Assembly: GCF_001597745.1 (NCBI RefSeq)
Contig: NZ_LUHJ01000029.1
Coordinates: forward strand, 49,289-90,246
Direction: 5' to 3'
Source: Anabaena sp. 4-3
GTDB taxonomy: Bacteria; Cyanobacteriota; Cyanobacteriia; Cyanobacteriales; Nostocaceae
Length of the DNA: 40,958 nucleotides
A model generated the notes under the pieces. That model was not told where the DNA came from. It searched no databases and was given only the letters and a program-made list of their open reading frames with translations. Made by a program: the position numbers and the translations under genes. This document shows, one piece after another, positions 25,493 to 34,163 of this stretch; positions within the stretch are counted from its first letter, which is position 1, and the number at the start of each line of letters is the position of its first letter.

Positions 25493-25897
25493 ATGTCTAA
25501 CGTTAATTATCAACAGCCAATTAGTACGGTAGATTCTCTAAAAGAGAGTTACACTGAGGGGCAGCGAGATTTTAGCCGGGCTGAACTGGGTGATGCTAAT
25601 TTACAAGGCGTTAACCTCAAAGGATCTGACCTCAGCTATGCTGATTTAAGTACAGCGAATCTCAAAGGCGCAAATCTCCGAGGGGCTGACTTAAGCTTTG
25701 CTGATTTGAGTCAGGCTGATTTACGAGAGGCGGATCTCAGAGGTGCTATGTTAATGTCAGCAAATCTACGCCTAGCTAACCTGGAAGGCACAAATTTAGA
25801 AAAAGCTGATTGCGATCGCAACACCCATTTTCCCCCAGATTTTGACATCATTGCCGCAGGTGTACAAATTAAAGAGGAAAACTCTGGTCAAAATTGA
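25493..25897 (+). CDS. Pentapeptide-repeat protein
   Basis: 134 residues. From about residue 27 to 107 the sequence runs in A(D/N)LxX pentapeptides (AELGDANLQGVNLKGSDLSY, ADLSTANLKGANLRGADLSF and on), which fold into a right-handed quadrilateral beta helix. A short tail CDRNTHFPPDFDIIAAGVQI follows, as in many cyanobacterial members. These proteins are abundant in cyanobacteria with mostly unknown roles. No signal peptide; cytosolic. ATG start. Its neighbour on the same strand starts 92 bases downstream with no shared function evident. Confidence 0.9.
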   Translation: MSNVNYQQPISTVDSLKESYTEGQRDFSRAELGDANLQGVNLKGSDLSYADLSTANLKGANLRGADLSFADLSQADLREADLRGAMLMSANLRLANLEGTNLEKADCDRNTHFPPDFDIIAAGVQIKEENSGQN

Positions 25898-25989
25898 TTT
25901 GAGGAATGTTCACAACAGTTGTACATTCCTATACATTTTGTTTGACATCAGCTATGCTGACACTTATTAATTTTGACCGAGTTAATTAG

Positions 25990-28900
25990 GTGTTTACTCA
26001 GCATTTACTGGAACAAACAAAACCCAAGCCTAATTGCATCACCACAGTAATTTCTCTTGTTGTCGGTATCAATGCAATGATGGGCATCAGCAATTGTGCA
26101 ATCGCTGGTATTATACCAGAAGATACGACTTTAGTCAACAAATCTGGTAGCATCTTTTTCATTGAAGGCGGCACACAGGTAGGGCATAATCTCTTTCACA
26201 GCTTTTCTGAGTTTTCCCTACCTTGGAAACATACAGCTTACTTTAACAATCAAGCCAATATTCAAAATATTTTCAGCCGCATCACAGGTAAACAAGCATC
26301 CTATATTGATGGTTTGCTACAAGCCAATCATCAAGCTAACTTATTCATCATTAACCCCAACGGGATCATTTTTGGCCCCAATGCTAGTCTACAGATTGGT
26401 GGTTCTTTTGTTGCTAGTACCGCCAACAGTATTAATTTTACTAATAATCAAAAGTTTAATGTTAAACCAGAAGACTCTACACCCCTACTCACTATTAATA
26501 CTCCCATTGGGTTACAATTCGGTGCAAATCCCGGCCACATTCAAGTTCAAGGCGCATCTGTGCTGCAAGTAACAGCAGACCAAACATTAGCTTTGATTGG
26601 TGGCGATGTCTTGTTAGAAAATACAAACATTCAAACTATCCAAGCTGGGGGCAGAATAGAATTAGGGAGTGTTGCGTCTGAAGGTCAAGTTAGCTTTAAT
26701 AGTGGCAAGTTTGGCTTTAGCTTTAACTTTGATGCTGTTTCCCAATTAGGCAACATTCAACTATCACCAGGAACTAACATTGATACTTTAGGTGATATCC
26801 AAATCACTGGTAAAAATCTGCTCATCGACAATGGACTTGTGAAAGCAGGAAATGATTTGATAATCAATACTACAAATAGTATTCAAATCTTCAACAGAAC
26901 TGGTATTTTATCGGCGATTGCGCCTATTGATATTGGTAATACTACCATAAATACCAAAAATTTGTTAGTCCAAGACGGGTCTTATATTGGCGTAGAGATA
27001 GGCAATTTGACAATCAACGCATCAGAGACAATACAAGTAATCGCCGACCCTAATGTTCTCTCTGACAATGCTAGTCGGATATTTGCGACAGCTTCCGAAG
27101 ACACAACCAAAGCAGCAGGTAATTTGACTATTAATACTCGGCACTTATCGGTGCGGGACGGCTCACAAATCATCACTAATTCTTCTAGCATTAGTGTTCC
27201 TAGTTCGCCGGCTTTATTGAGTCTTTTTAATGCTGTAGAAACAGTAAATAGAGGTAATTTAACTGTCAATGCCTCAGAATCGGTGACTTTATCTGGTAGC
27301 TCATTCCCAGAAACTTATCCTAGTGGTTTATTTACTACAACTTTTGAAGGTGAAGATAGTGGCAAGCTCACAATCAACACTAAATTTTTATCAATTACAG
27401 ATGGCGCACAGATTTTTACTATGAATTATAGTGAAAATCAATCTGGTAATCTGCTTGTGAATGCCACTGAAAAAGTAGAAATTACTGGGACTTCTCCAAC
27501 TGGTAAAATTGCCACTGATGCACAGAATAATGGACTAATAGATGAGCCTGTACCTGATATTATGTTAAAAGGTTTTCCGTTTGTTCCTGGCTTGCAAATC
27601 GAAAATACTCTACCTAGTGGTTTGTTTAGTAATGCTCCAGGCTTGGGAGATGCTGGGGATATTCATATTCATACCCGTGAATTAGTAGCAAGAGATGGCG
27701 GACAAATTAGTGCTAACACTTTTGATGAAGGGCGGGGTGGTAATTTAAAAGTTAATGCTACTCAACAGGTGCAACTTTTAGGGGCTTCGGCAAACGGGAT
27801 TTCTAGCGGCTTATTTACGAGGGCAAATCCCCTAGCTACGGGAGAAGCCGGTACTTTAAATATTTTGACTGGTAATTTACTGGTGCAGGATGGCGCACAG
27901 GTTAGTGCTAGTACCTTTGGTGTGGGTAAGGGGGGAAATTTAAATGTACAAGCGACTGAGGGGATAAAACTTATCGGTGTTTCTCGTCAAAATGTCCCTA
28001 GTGGTTTGTTTACTCAAGCTAATCCTATCAGGATAAATGATATAGACATACCAAAAGTTGACGAGTCTATTACTAGAGGAGATGCAGGAGAAATAAATAT
28101 TCATACCTCTAGTTTGTTAGTGCGGGATGGGGCGCAAGTCAGTGCTAGTACCTTTGGTAGCGGTAAGGGCGGCAATGTCATTGTCAAGGCGACTGGGGGT
28201 ATTGAATTGATAGGAACTTCTGGCAATGAGGATTTATTTCCTAGTGGTTTGTTTGCTGCCGCCATTAATGCTACTGGGGATGCTGGTAATTTAGTAGTTA
28301 ATAGCCCTAGTTTGCTGGTGCGGGATGGGGCGCAAGTTGGTGTTAGCACTAGCGGTGCAGGTAAGGGTGGTAATTTAACTCTGAATATTCCAGATAGAAT
28401 GCAATTGATTGGTACTGCTGTTAATGGTGCATTTCCTAGCGGTTTGTTTGCGACAGCTGCCGCCAACTCTACAGGCAATGCAGGTAACTTGATCATAAAC
28501 ACGAATTTATTGCAAGTATGGCAAAAAGCAGGTATAGCGGTGCAGAGTAGAGGCGAAGGTGGTGCGGGTAACTTGCATATTAATGCTGGTTCTATTGATT
28601 TAAATAATCAAGCTTTTATTAGTGCGGATACTCGCGGTGTGAATGCTAAGTCTAACCTACCACAAGCTAATATTAATTTGCGTTCTCAAGACTTAATTTT
28701 GCTACGGGGTAATAGTAGCATCACTACCAACGCTAGAGGTAGTAATGTGGTTGGCGGTAATATTACTATTGATACTCAGTTGTTAGCGGCTTTTGAGAAT
28801 AGTGATATTAGTGCTAACTCGGCTGATTTTCGGGGTGGTAGTGTGAAAATTACGGCTGAAGGTATTACTGGTACGCAATTCCGTACAGGCTTGACTCCAG

Positions 28901-29352
28901 AAAGTGATATTACGGCGACTGGTGCAACTCCAGAGTTAAGCGGTACTGTGGAAATTACTACCCCAGAAGTAGATCCCAGTCGCGGCTTAATGGAACTACC
29001 ATCAAATGTCAGTGATGTTTCAAATCGCATTGCTCAAAAATGTCGTACCAATGCTGCTGTAGCTAGACAGGCAAATGAATTTTTGATTACTGGTAAGGGT
29101 GGAATCCCAGCTAATCCTTACGACACACTAGAGAGTGAGTCAGCGATCGCTAGCTGGATTAATGTCAATCATATCAATAATGTCGCTAAAAATCAGGTCA
29201 ATTACCCAAAAGTTAGCAGTTATTCACCTCATACTATTGTTGAAGCCAAAGCTTTAACATTGGATGCTCATGGTAATTTAATTCTTACGGCAGAAACACC
29301 CAATTCGACATCTCAAAATCCAGCATTAATACACCCCATTTGTGCTAGTTGA
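25990..29352 (+). CDS. Large secreted haemagglutination-domain (TPS-type) protein
   Basis: 1120 residues. After an N-terminal segment with a hydrophobic stretch (VISLVVGINAMMGISNCAIA, about 20-38), which acts as a signal peptide, comes the two-partner-secretion haemagglutination domain (about 40-165): FFIEGGTQVGHNLFHSFSEF, NIFSRITGKQASYIDG and the hallmark LFIINPNGIIFGPNA. The rest is a beta-helix of repeats around LLVRDGAQVSASTFG, GKGGNLN and PSGLF. A Cys pair (C1027-type CRTNA and the final CAS) lies in the C-terminal region. Start is GTG at 25990; no ATG lies before the signal segment. The TpsB-type transporter normally needed for export is not in the window. Adhesion or surface role is inferred from the family. 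Confidence 0.85.
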   Translation: MFTQHLLEQTKPKPNCITTVISLVVGINAMMGISNCAIAGIIPEDTTLVNKSGSIFFIEGGTQVGHNLFHSFSEFSLPWKHTAYFNNQANIQNIFSRITGKQASYIDGLLQANHQANLFIINPNGIIFGPNASLQIGGSFVASTANSINFTNNQKFNVKPEDSTPLLTINTPIGLQFGANPGHIQVQGASVLQVTADQTLALIGGDVLLENTNIQTIQAGGRIELGSVASEGQVSFNSGKFGFSFNFDAVSQLGNIQLSPGTNIDTLGDIQITGKNLLIDNGLVKAGNDLIINTTNSIQIFNRTGILSAIAPIDIGNTTINTKNLLVQDGSYIGVEIGNLTINASETIQVIADPNVLSDNASRIFATASEDTTKAAGNLTINTRHLSVRDGSQIITNSSSISVPSSPALLSLFNAVETVNRGNLTVNASESVTLSGSSFPETYPSGLFTTTFEGEDSGKLTINTKFLSITDGAQIFTMNYSENQSGNLLVNATEKVEITGTSPTGKIATDAQNNGLIDEPVPDIMLKGFPFVPGLQIENTLPSGLFSNAPGLGDAGDIHIHTRELVARDGGQISANTFDEGRGGNLKVNATQQVQLLGASANGISSGLFTRANPLATGEAGTLNILTGNLLVQDGAQVSASTFGVGKGGNLNVQATEGIKLIGVSRQNVPSGLFTQANPIRINDIDIPKVDESITRGDAGEINIHTSSLLVRDGAQVSASTFGSGKGGNVIVKATGGIELIGTSGNEDLFPSGLFAAAINATGDAGNLVVNSPSLLVRDGAQVGVSTSGAGKGGNLTLNIPDRMQLIGTAVNGAFPSGLFATAAANSTGNAGNLIINTNLLQVWQKAGIAVQSRGEGGAGNLHINAGSIDLNNQAFISADTRGVNAKSNLPQANINLRSQDLILLRGNSSITTNARGSNVVGGNITIDTQLLAAFENSDISANSADFRGGSVKITAEGITGTQFRTGLTPESDITATGATPELSGTVEITTPEVDPSRGLMELPSNVSDVSNRIAQKCRTNAAVARQANEFLITGKGGIPANPYDTLESESAIASWINVNHINNVAKNQVNYPKVSSYSPHTIVEAKALTLDAHGNLILTAETPNSTSQNPALIHPICAS

Positions 29353-29361
29353 TATATAGTC

Positions 29362-29438
29362 ATATCTTGCACCATTCGGGTGGGCATTACTTGCAACTTG
29401 CTGTCAGCCTTAGTTTAAGTTGTTGGCAATGCCCACCT
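29362..29438. repeat. Dispersed ATATCTTGCACCATTC hairpin element, copy 2
   Basis: ATATCTTGCACCATTC is followed by a hairpin GGTGGGCATT.../...AATGCCCACC. It starts ten bases after the haemagglutination-domain gene stop codon. Confidence 0.7.
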
Positions 29439-29457
29439 ATTCTGATTGAGTCTTGTC

Positions 29458-29543
29458 AGGTGCGTTAGACTGTTTAAATGCTGTCTAAAAACCTATTTTT
29501 GATATCTGACGCACCCTACTAATATGTCAGTTACGTAAGTCCT
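29458..29543. repeat. Dispersed inverted-repeat element (GGGTGCGTCAG family), copy 2
   Basis: AGGTGCGTTAGA and TCTGACGCACCCT are imperfect arms, followed by ATGTCAGTTACGTAAGTCCT, matching the order and content of the copy at 3782-3880. Confidence 0.7.
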
Positions 29544-29947
29544 GCTCATCTATGATGAGACTGCCATATAATATGAGAAATCAAATCAAACTAACCGTAA
29601 TATTACAGAGTTAAATTTATTTTTTTGATAAACTCTAGGTATTTATCGCAAATATTTTGCTCACTACTTTATCTAGCGATTAAATTAATAGTTGACATTT
29701 AAATTGTTGATAAAAATCATAGATAAATATAGACAAAAACTGACAAAATCTCATAGATTGAGAGATAACCAAACCTTATACAAATTCCAGAGGTTATTTC
29801 ATCATCAGACTTTTGTGTTATTAATCCCGGTCACTCCCAAAAAGATTACAGACAGAATTTCTGTTGTGGATAGACATAGTGAATTTGTATCAGGAGCTAT
29901 TTGCAGACATCAAAATCTAGTTCTCTGAATTTAAGGCTATATCCAAT

Positions 29948-30583
29948 ATGAAAAACAGATTTTTTCATCTGTCGGCTTCCCTGTTCCTAACTACTGGAAT
30001 TTTTGGTGCAGTGATGAATGCGCCTGCACAAGCAAAGCCAGCACAAAACCAAACGATTTCAGCTGCTATATGTAGTAACAGCGATATCTCGCTGGGGGGA
30101 GTAATTGCTACAGCTTGTGAAGGTGCATTTTCTGGGAACGACGCAGGTTTTTTGAGTGACTTGAATGGTGGCCTATTTAGCAGTAATGTTGGCGATGGTG
30201 TAACATGGTCGCTAGCTGGCAAAACAGATGAGTCAAATGCCTATGTTACATCAGATAACGGTTCTGCTACTGGTAGTTGGAGTCTGTTACAGCAATTAAG
30301 CAGTAACACCTTTGTAGTGAATTTGAAGACTAGCAACTCTTACAGTGCCTATTTATTCCAAAATTATGATTGGAGTCAAGGTTTATCAGGACTGTTCAAT
30401 ACTATAGGTGTTGCTGTCAACCAGAACGGAGAAGCTCAGGAGTTATCTCACGCTTCTTTATTCGTTGCTAATATTGCTGCTAACCAAGAATCTCAAGCAG
30501 TGCCAGAACCAGCTACTTTGCTGGGGCTGGGTTTAGTCGCCAGTGGTATGATGATTTCTCGCCGTCGTCAGTCAAGCTGCTGA
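29948..30583 (+). CDS. Secreted PEP-CTERM domain protein
   Basis: 211 residues. N-terminal signal peptide (MKNRFFHLSASLFLTTGIFG, cleaved after about APAQA, residue 28). The C-terminal tail has the PEP-CTERM signal: VPEPATLLGLGLV, a short hydrophobic helix and the basic RRRQ end (about residues 185-209), which marks a protein for exosortase processing and surface or extracellular attachment. The middle is Ser/Asn/Gly-rich, beta-type, and unlike any known enzyme; it contains two Cys (CSNSD, ACEGA). Its 3' end overlaps the 3' end of the kinase gene on the other strand by 12 bases. Function of the mature domain unknown. Confidence 0.9.
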   Translation: MKNRFFHLSASLFLTTGIFGAVMNAPAQAKPAQNQTISAAICSNSDISLGGVIATACEGAFSGNDAGFLSDLNGGLFSSNVGDGVTWSLAGKTDESNAYVTSDNGSATGSWSLLQQLSSNTFVVNLKTSNSYSAYLFQNYDWSQGLSGLFNTIGVAVNQNGEAQELSHASLFVANIAANQESQAVPEPATLLGLGLVASGMMISRRRQSSC

Positions 30584-32422
30584 CAATACCACTCGAAAGC
30601 CACAAATTCTTAAGCCACCGTCTGACTCATTCCAGCTACGGCTAGCACTGCGACATAGTTCTGCGCCAAAGTTCCAAGAACCACCACGCAAGACTCGGCG
30701 ATAAATATCACCGCCTTCTTCCCAAATACTTCCATCTGTGGGTGCGCCTTGATAATTGTTGTGCCAAGGATCAGCGCACCATTCCCAAATTAGCCCGTGC
30801 ATATCATATAATCCAAAGGCGTTGGCTACTGGAAAACTGCCGACATCGGTGGTTTCTTTCCGGGTTCTGGTTTTTGCTTCTAGGCTGGAGTTATCGCCAC
30901 TGCTAAAGTTGACTAATTCTGGGGTGATGGTTTCGCCAAAGTGAAAGGCTGTGGTTGTGCCTGCACGACAGGCGTATTCCCATTCTGCTTCGCTGGGTAA
31001 GCGATAATCTCGTCCGGTTTTGCAAGAGAGTCTGGCACAAAATTCTACGGCTTCGTGCCAAGAGACGTTTTCTACTGGTCGATGATAACCTTTAAATTTG
31101 GAGGGATAAGGATTTAAAGGTTGTTTGATTTTGGGTAAGGCTGCTACAGCCCGCCATTGTGCTTGTGTGATGGGATATTTTCCCATAAAAAAGGGTGCGA
31201 TCGCTACTTGATGTTGGGGACGTTCGTCCGCATCGCCTTCTAAGTTAGGGGAACCCATCATAAATATACCACCGGGAATCGCTACCATTTCTAAGGTGAT
31301 GTCTTTGTTGAGTTCTTCACTAAAGTATTCTGCCACAGTGCGATCGCGGTTAACTTCTCTGCCAGCAGTATCTACACTAACTACATCAAACTCAAAGGTT
31401 TGTAGCGGCGGTAGTGGTAGTTTAGTTTTTTGCAGTGTAACGGTTAATGGTTCTACTGGCGGTTGATTGACTACCACAATTTGTGTTTGTGCCGTTGGTG
31501 TAATTGTCTGTTCTAAATCATGGAGAACTGCGGCGGCTGATTGGTATCTTTCGCTGGGTAAATGTTTAGTTAATTTATCTAAAATTTTGCCTAAATTATC
31601 ACTAATAATCATACCTTTATTTTGTAAATAATCTTGCCATAACCACTGGGCATTCATCGGATCATACAACCCATCATCAATCTGTCCATAAACATTTGGT
31701 TGTGGTAAACATTGGGTTAAAAGTCTGATACAAGTTACACCCAAAGCATATAAATCACTGGCGGGGCAAGCAAATCCTGCCATTTGTTCGGTTGGCGCGT
31801 AACCAAGGGTATAAATTACTGTGGCTTGTCTAGCTAGGCTAGTTTGAGTAACTTGTTTGGCTCCACCAAAATCAATCAAAACCAGCTTACCATCAGTTTC
31901 ACGTCGAATGATATTGTCTGGTTTAATATCGCGGTGGATAACATTACAAGTGTGAACAAAGTCTAGAACTGGTAACAAATCAGCTAGAACTTGGCGCACT
32001 TGCATTTCTGTAAAGGGCTGTTTTTGTACTTCTTGTAAGAGAGTTTGCCCTGGAATAAATTCCTGTACCAAGTATAAGCTTGAACCTTGTTCAAAGTAAG
32101 CTAATAATCGGGGGATTTGGTTGTGATTTTCTCCGAGTTCATATAACCTAAATGCTTCTTCTTTGAAAATTTCTGCGGCTTTGCTACGTTGCCCAGTTCC
32201 TTGGATTTGGGGAAAGAACTGTTTAATAACGCAAGGGGCGTTTAGCCTGTCTGCGTCTTCGGCTGCATAAGTTTTGCTAAATCCACCTTCACCTAATAAC
32301 CCCAAAACACGATAGCGGTTTCGCAACAGTTTGCCGAAGTTGCTATGTCCGCAACTAATACAAAATTTATTGCTTTCAGGGTTGAATGGATTTGAGCAAT
32401 TGGGATTTTGGCAGATTTGCAT
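30572..32422 (-). CDS. Zinc-ribbon / Ser-Thr protein kinase / FGE-sulfatase domain fusion
   Basis: 616 residues. Domains: zinc-ribbon with Cys4, Cys9, Cys21, Cys24; protein kinase (about 37-310) with glycine loop GEGGFSKTY (44-52), Lys67, HRDIKPDN (His163, Asp165), DFG (184-186) and YAPTEQ; linker; then a formylglycine-generating-enzyme-like domain (about 380-616) with FMMGS, RPQHQVAIAPFFMGKYPITQ, RLPSEAEWEYACRAG and RGGSWNFGAELCRSASR, ending CGFRVV. All main kinase residues are present, so activity is likely. Such fusions are frequent in filamentous cyanobacteria; the FGE-like part may bind or modify a ligand rather than make formylglycine. Soluble, with no membrane segment. Its 3' end overlaps the PEP-CTERM gene. 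Confidence 0.92.
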   Translation of the reverse strand: MQICQNPNCSNPFNPESNKFCISCGHSNFGKLLRNRYRVLGLLGEGGFSKTYAAEDADRLNAPCVIKQFFPQIQGTGQRSKAAEIFKEEAFRLYELGENHNQIPRLLAYFEQGSSLYLVQEFIPGQTLLQEVQKQPFTEMQVRQVLADLLPVLDFVHTCNVIHRDIKPDNIIRRETDGKLVLIDFGGAKQVTQTSLARQATVIYTLGYAPTEQMAGFACPASDLYALGVTCIRLLTQCLPQPNVYGQIDDGLYDPMNAQWLWQDYLQNKGMIISDNLGKILDKLTKHLPSERYQSAAAVLHDLEQTITPTAQTQIVVVNQPPVEPLTVTLQKTKLPLPPLQTFEFDVVSVDTAGREVNRDRTVAEYFSEELNKDITLEMVAIPGGIFMMGSPNLEGDADERPQHQVAIAPFFMGKYPITQAQWRAVAALPKIKQPLNPYPSKFKGYHRPVENVSWHEAVEFCARLSCKTGRDYRLPSEAEWEYACRAGTTTAFHFGETITPELVNFSSGDNSSLEAKTRTRKETTDVGSFPVANAFGLYDMHGLIWEWCADPWHNNYQGAPTDGSIWEEGGDIYRRVLRGGSWNFGAELCRSASRSWNESDGGLRICGFRVVLSAA

Positions 32423-32776
32423 AATGAGGAGATAATAGCATCTTGTCCAAAGTTAGCCCCAATAGGATTGCTTTGAAAACATATATCTAGACAAACAATT
32501 ATTAAAATATTTCATCTGTATAGCTAACTATATGAAAAATACAGATGAAGGTATTTTATCAATTTAATGCTGGCTGCTGATGCAATTTAAACGTTAGTTT
32601 CAGCAACCGCACTAATTTTTATTACAAAATAATAATATAGTTAAAAATTGCCTTTGTCAACCCGTGGCGTAATCCCAGATTAATTACCCCAAAAATGAAG
32701 CGGTGGCTGGGAAAAATAAGTATTTAGCCAGGGATAAGATCGGGAAAATTCAGGTTGGTGAATTCTAAAGGATTAA
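32423..32776. other. Spacer upstream of the kinase gene
   Basis: About 350 AT-rich bases. The notable feature is an 11-base perfect inverted repeat, TTCATCTGTAT (32511-32521) and ATACAGATGAA (32539-32549), 90-127 bases upstream of the kinase ATG. It could be a terminator for leftward transcripts from the PotC-like gene or an operator of the kinase gene. Confidence 0.5.
32511..32549. promoter_or_regulatory. Perfect 11-base inverted repeat upstream of the kinase gene
   Basis: TTCATCTGTAT...ATACAGATGAA with a 17-base AT-rich loop. No T tract follows directly, so an operator or a stable mRNA hairpin is as likely as a terminator. Confidence 0.5.
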
Positions 32777-33580
32777 TTAATTTTTTCGTTCACCAAAGGC
32801 GCGAATTAATTCAGCTATAAACGCTACAAAAGCAGATACTAGCATGAGTAAAACACTCAGAGCATTAATATCAGGTTTCACACCTGTTCTAATGCGACTA
32901 AAAATTTCCATTGGTAGGGTGTTGTAACCGCTTCCGGCGGTAAAGCTAGCAATGAGAAAGTCATCTAAGCTGAGTACAAATGCCAGTAAACAACCTGCTA
33001 GAATTCCCGGCATTAACTGAGGTAATAATACTTGAATAAAAGCTTGTACTGGAGTCGCGCCTAAATCTAGGGCGGCTTCTTCTAAGTGGGGATTTAAATT
33101 AGTCATGCGTGAAGATACTACCAATCCAATATAAGCTAGACAAAAGACGACATGGGCGGCGACAATTGTCCATAAACTTAAGGGGATGGCAAAGGCTGCG
33201 AGAAACACCAGGGTAGCGACTGCGATCGCAATATCAGGAATAATTAATGGTAGGTAAGAAATCCCACGATATAGTTTTTTCCCGAAAAACTGATAACGCG
33301 CCAAACCTACCGCCATCAAAGTGCCGAAGACGGCGGCGACACTCACCGCACTCAAGGCGACGATTAAACTATTTTTCAAGGCTGAGAGGATGCGCTCGTC
33401 ACTGAGCAATTTGGTATACCAATCTAAAGTAAACCCTTGCCAAGTTGCACTGTAGGGTGATTGGTTGAAACTATAAAACCCTAGTACCATAATCGGCAGG
33501 TACATAAACACAAACATGATGACTGAGAAAACCGCTTGCCATTTGACAAGCGGTTTTTTGGGAGATGGAGAGATATTCAC
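32777..33580 (-). CDS. PotC-type polyamine ABC transporter permease, orphan
   Basis: 267 residues with six membrane helices. The PotC pattern is visible: YLPIMVLGFYSFNQSPYSAT at the N-terminus (helix 1 and loop), then YRGISYLPLIIPDIAIAVAT, the EAA motif EEAALDLGATPVQAFIQVLL (about 175-194), the helix LAGCLLAFVLSLDDFLIASF and the TLPMEIFSRIRTGVKPDINA segment. In the family it pairs with PotB, the PotA ATPase and the PotD binding protein to import spermidine or putrescine; a partner is not adjacent. Substrate inferred from the family. Start is ATG 33580, preceded by an AT-rich spacer. Confidence 0.9.
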   Translation of the reverse strand: MNISPSPKKPLVKWQAVFSVIMFVFMYLPIMVLGFYSFNQSPYSATWQGFTLDWYTKLLSDERILSALKNSLIVALSAVSVAAVFGTLMAVGLARYQFFGKKLYRGISYLPLIIPDIAIAVATLVFLAAFAIPLSLWTIVAAHVVFCLAYIGLVVSSRMTNLNPHLEEAALDLGATPVQAFIQVLLPQLMPGILAGCLLAFVLSLDDFLIASFTAGSGYNTLPMEIFSRIRTGVKPDINALSVLLMLVSAFVAFIAELIRAFGERKN

Positions 33581-34160
33581 GTTTTTATTATTTATAGTAT
33601 GCCGATAAAAAATATATTCTAGGAAACAGCAAACGTCAACCCCCTGGGGGAAATGCTCTCATAGCCTAGGGTAAGGGTTACGCCTACAAAATGCCCAATT
33701 AGGCTTGAGATAATTACCACATCATTGATATCACGCAGAGGCGCAAAGACGCTGAGGTTTAATACAGCCGTAAACAAGCTTTAATTGCTATTTGAATGTA
33801 CATAAACTATGAAGACTTACACAAGTCTCATGAATAAAGTCTCTTGTCGGGGATGTCAAAACCGAGAATTTGGTAAAAATCAACATATTTTTGACATTTA
33901 ACGCCATCTAATAATCTGCTTTAATTACTATTTGGATGTAAATAAACTCTAAATTATCAGGCAAAAATCTTTTCTGAGGAATAGGGTGAAATCCCTACTA
34001 GGATAGACCATTAAACAAGAATTGTTAGCATAAAATTTGGGTGTATTTAACTTTAAAATTGGTGTTAAAAGCTAGTTTCTAGTGCTAAATAAATAACCGA
34101 CAAGCACTCTTGAAACCATAAACAAACACACCTAATTCAAGCTGAGTTTAGAGGAGGTTT
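33581..34160. other. Long spacer upstream of the glycosyltransferase gene
   Basis: 580 bases between divergent genes. It holds an imperfect 31-base direct repeat (33778-33809 and 33918-33948; GCTTTAATTNCTATTTGNAT core, then GTANATAAACT) and a fragment like the dispersed Nostoc string CACGCAGAGGCGCAAAG (33733-33750). A good Shine-Dalgarno, GAGGAGG (34151-34157), sits just before the next gene. No other gene is seen. Confidence 0.6.
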
Positions 34161-34163
34161 GTG

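Larger units (their letters stand above)
29353..29947. other. Spacer with two dispersed repeat elements
   Basis: Nearly 600 bases. Copies of the ATATCTTGCACCATTC element (29362-29438) and the GGGTGCGTCAG element (29458-29543) come first. The rest is AT-rich and carries a 78-codon frame (29692-29928) with no domain and a weak TTG-type start, which is not counted as a gene. The promoter of the PEP-CTERM gene lies near its end. Confidence 0.6.

Noticed and set aside
29692-29928. 78-codon frame before the PEP-CTERM gene
   Set aside because: Weak start, very basic random-looking product, lies in an AT-rich spacer after two repeat elements.
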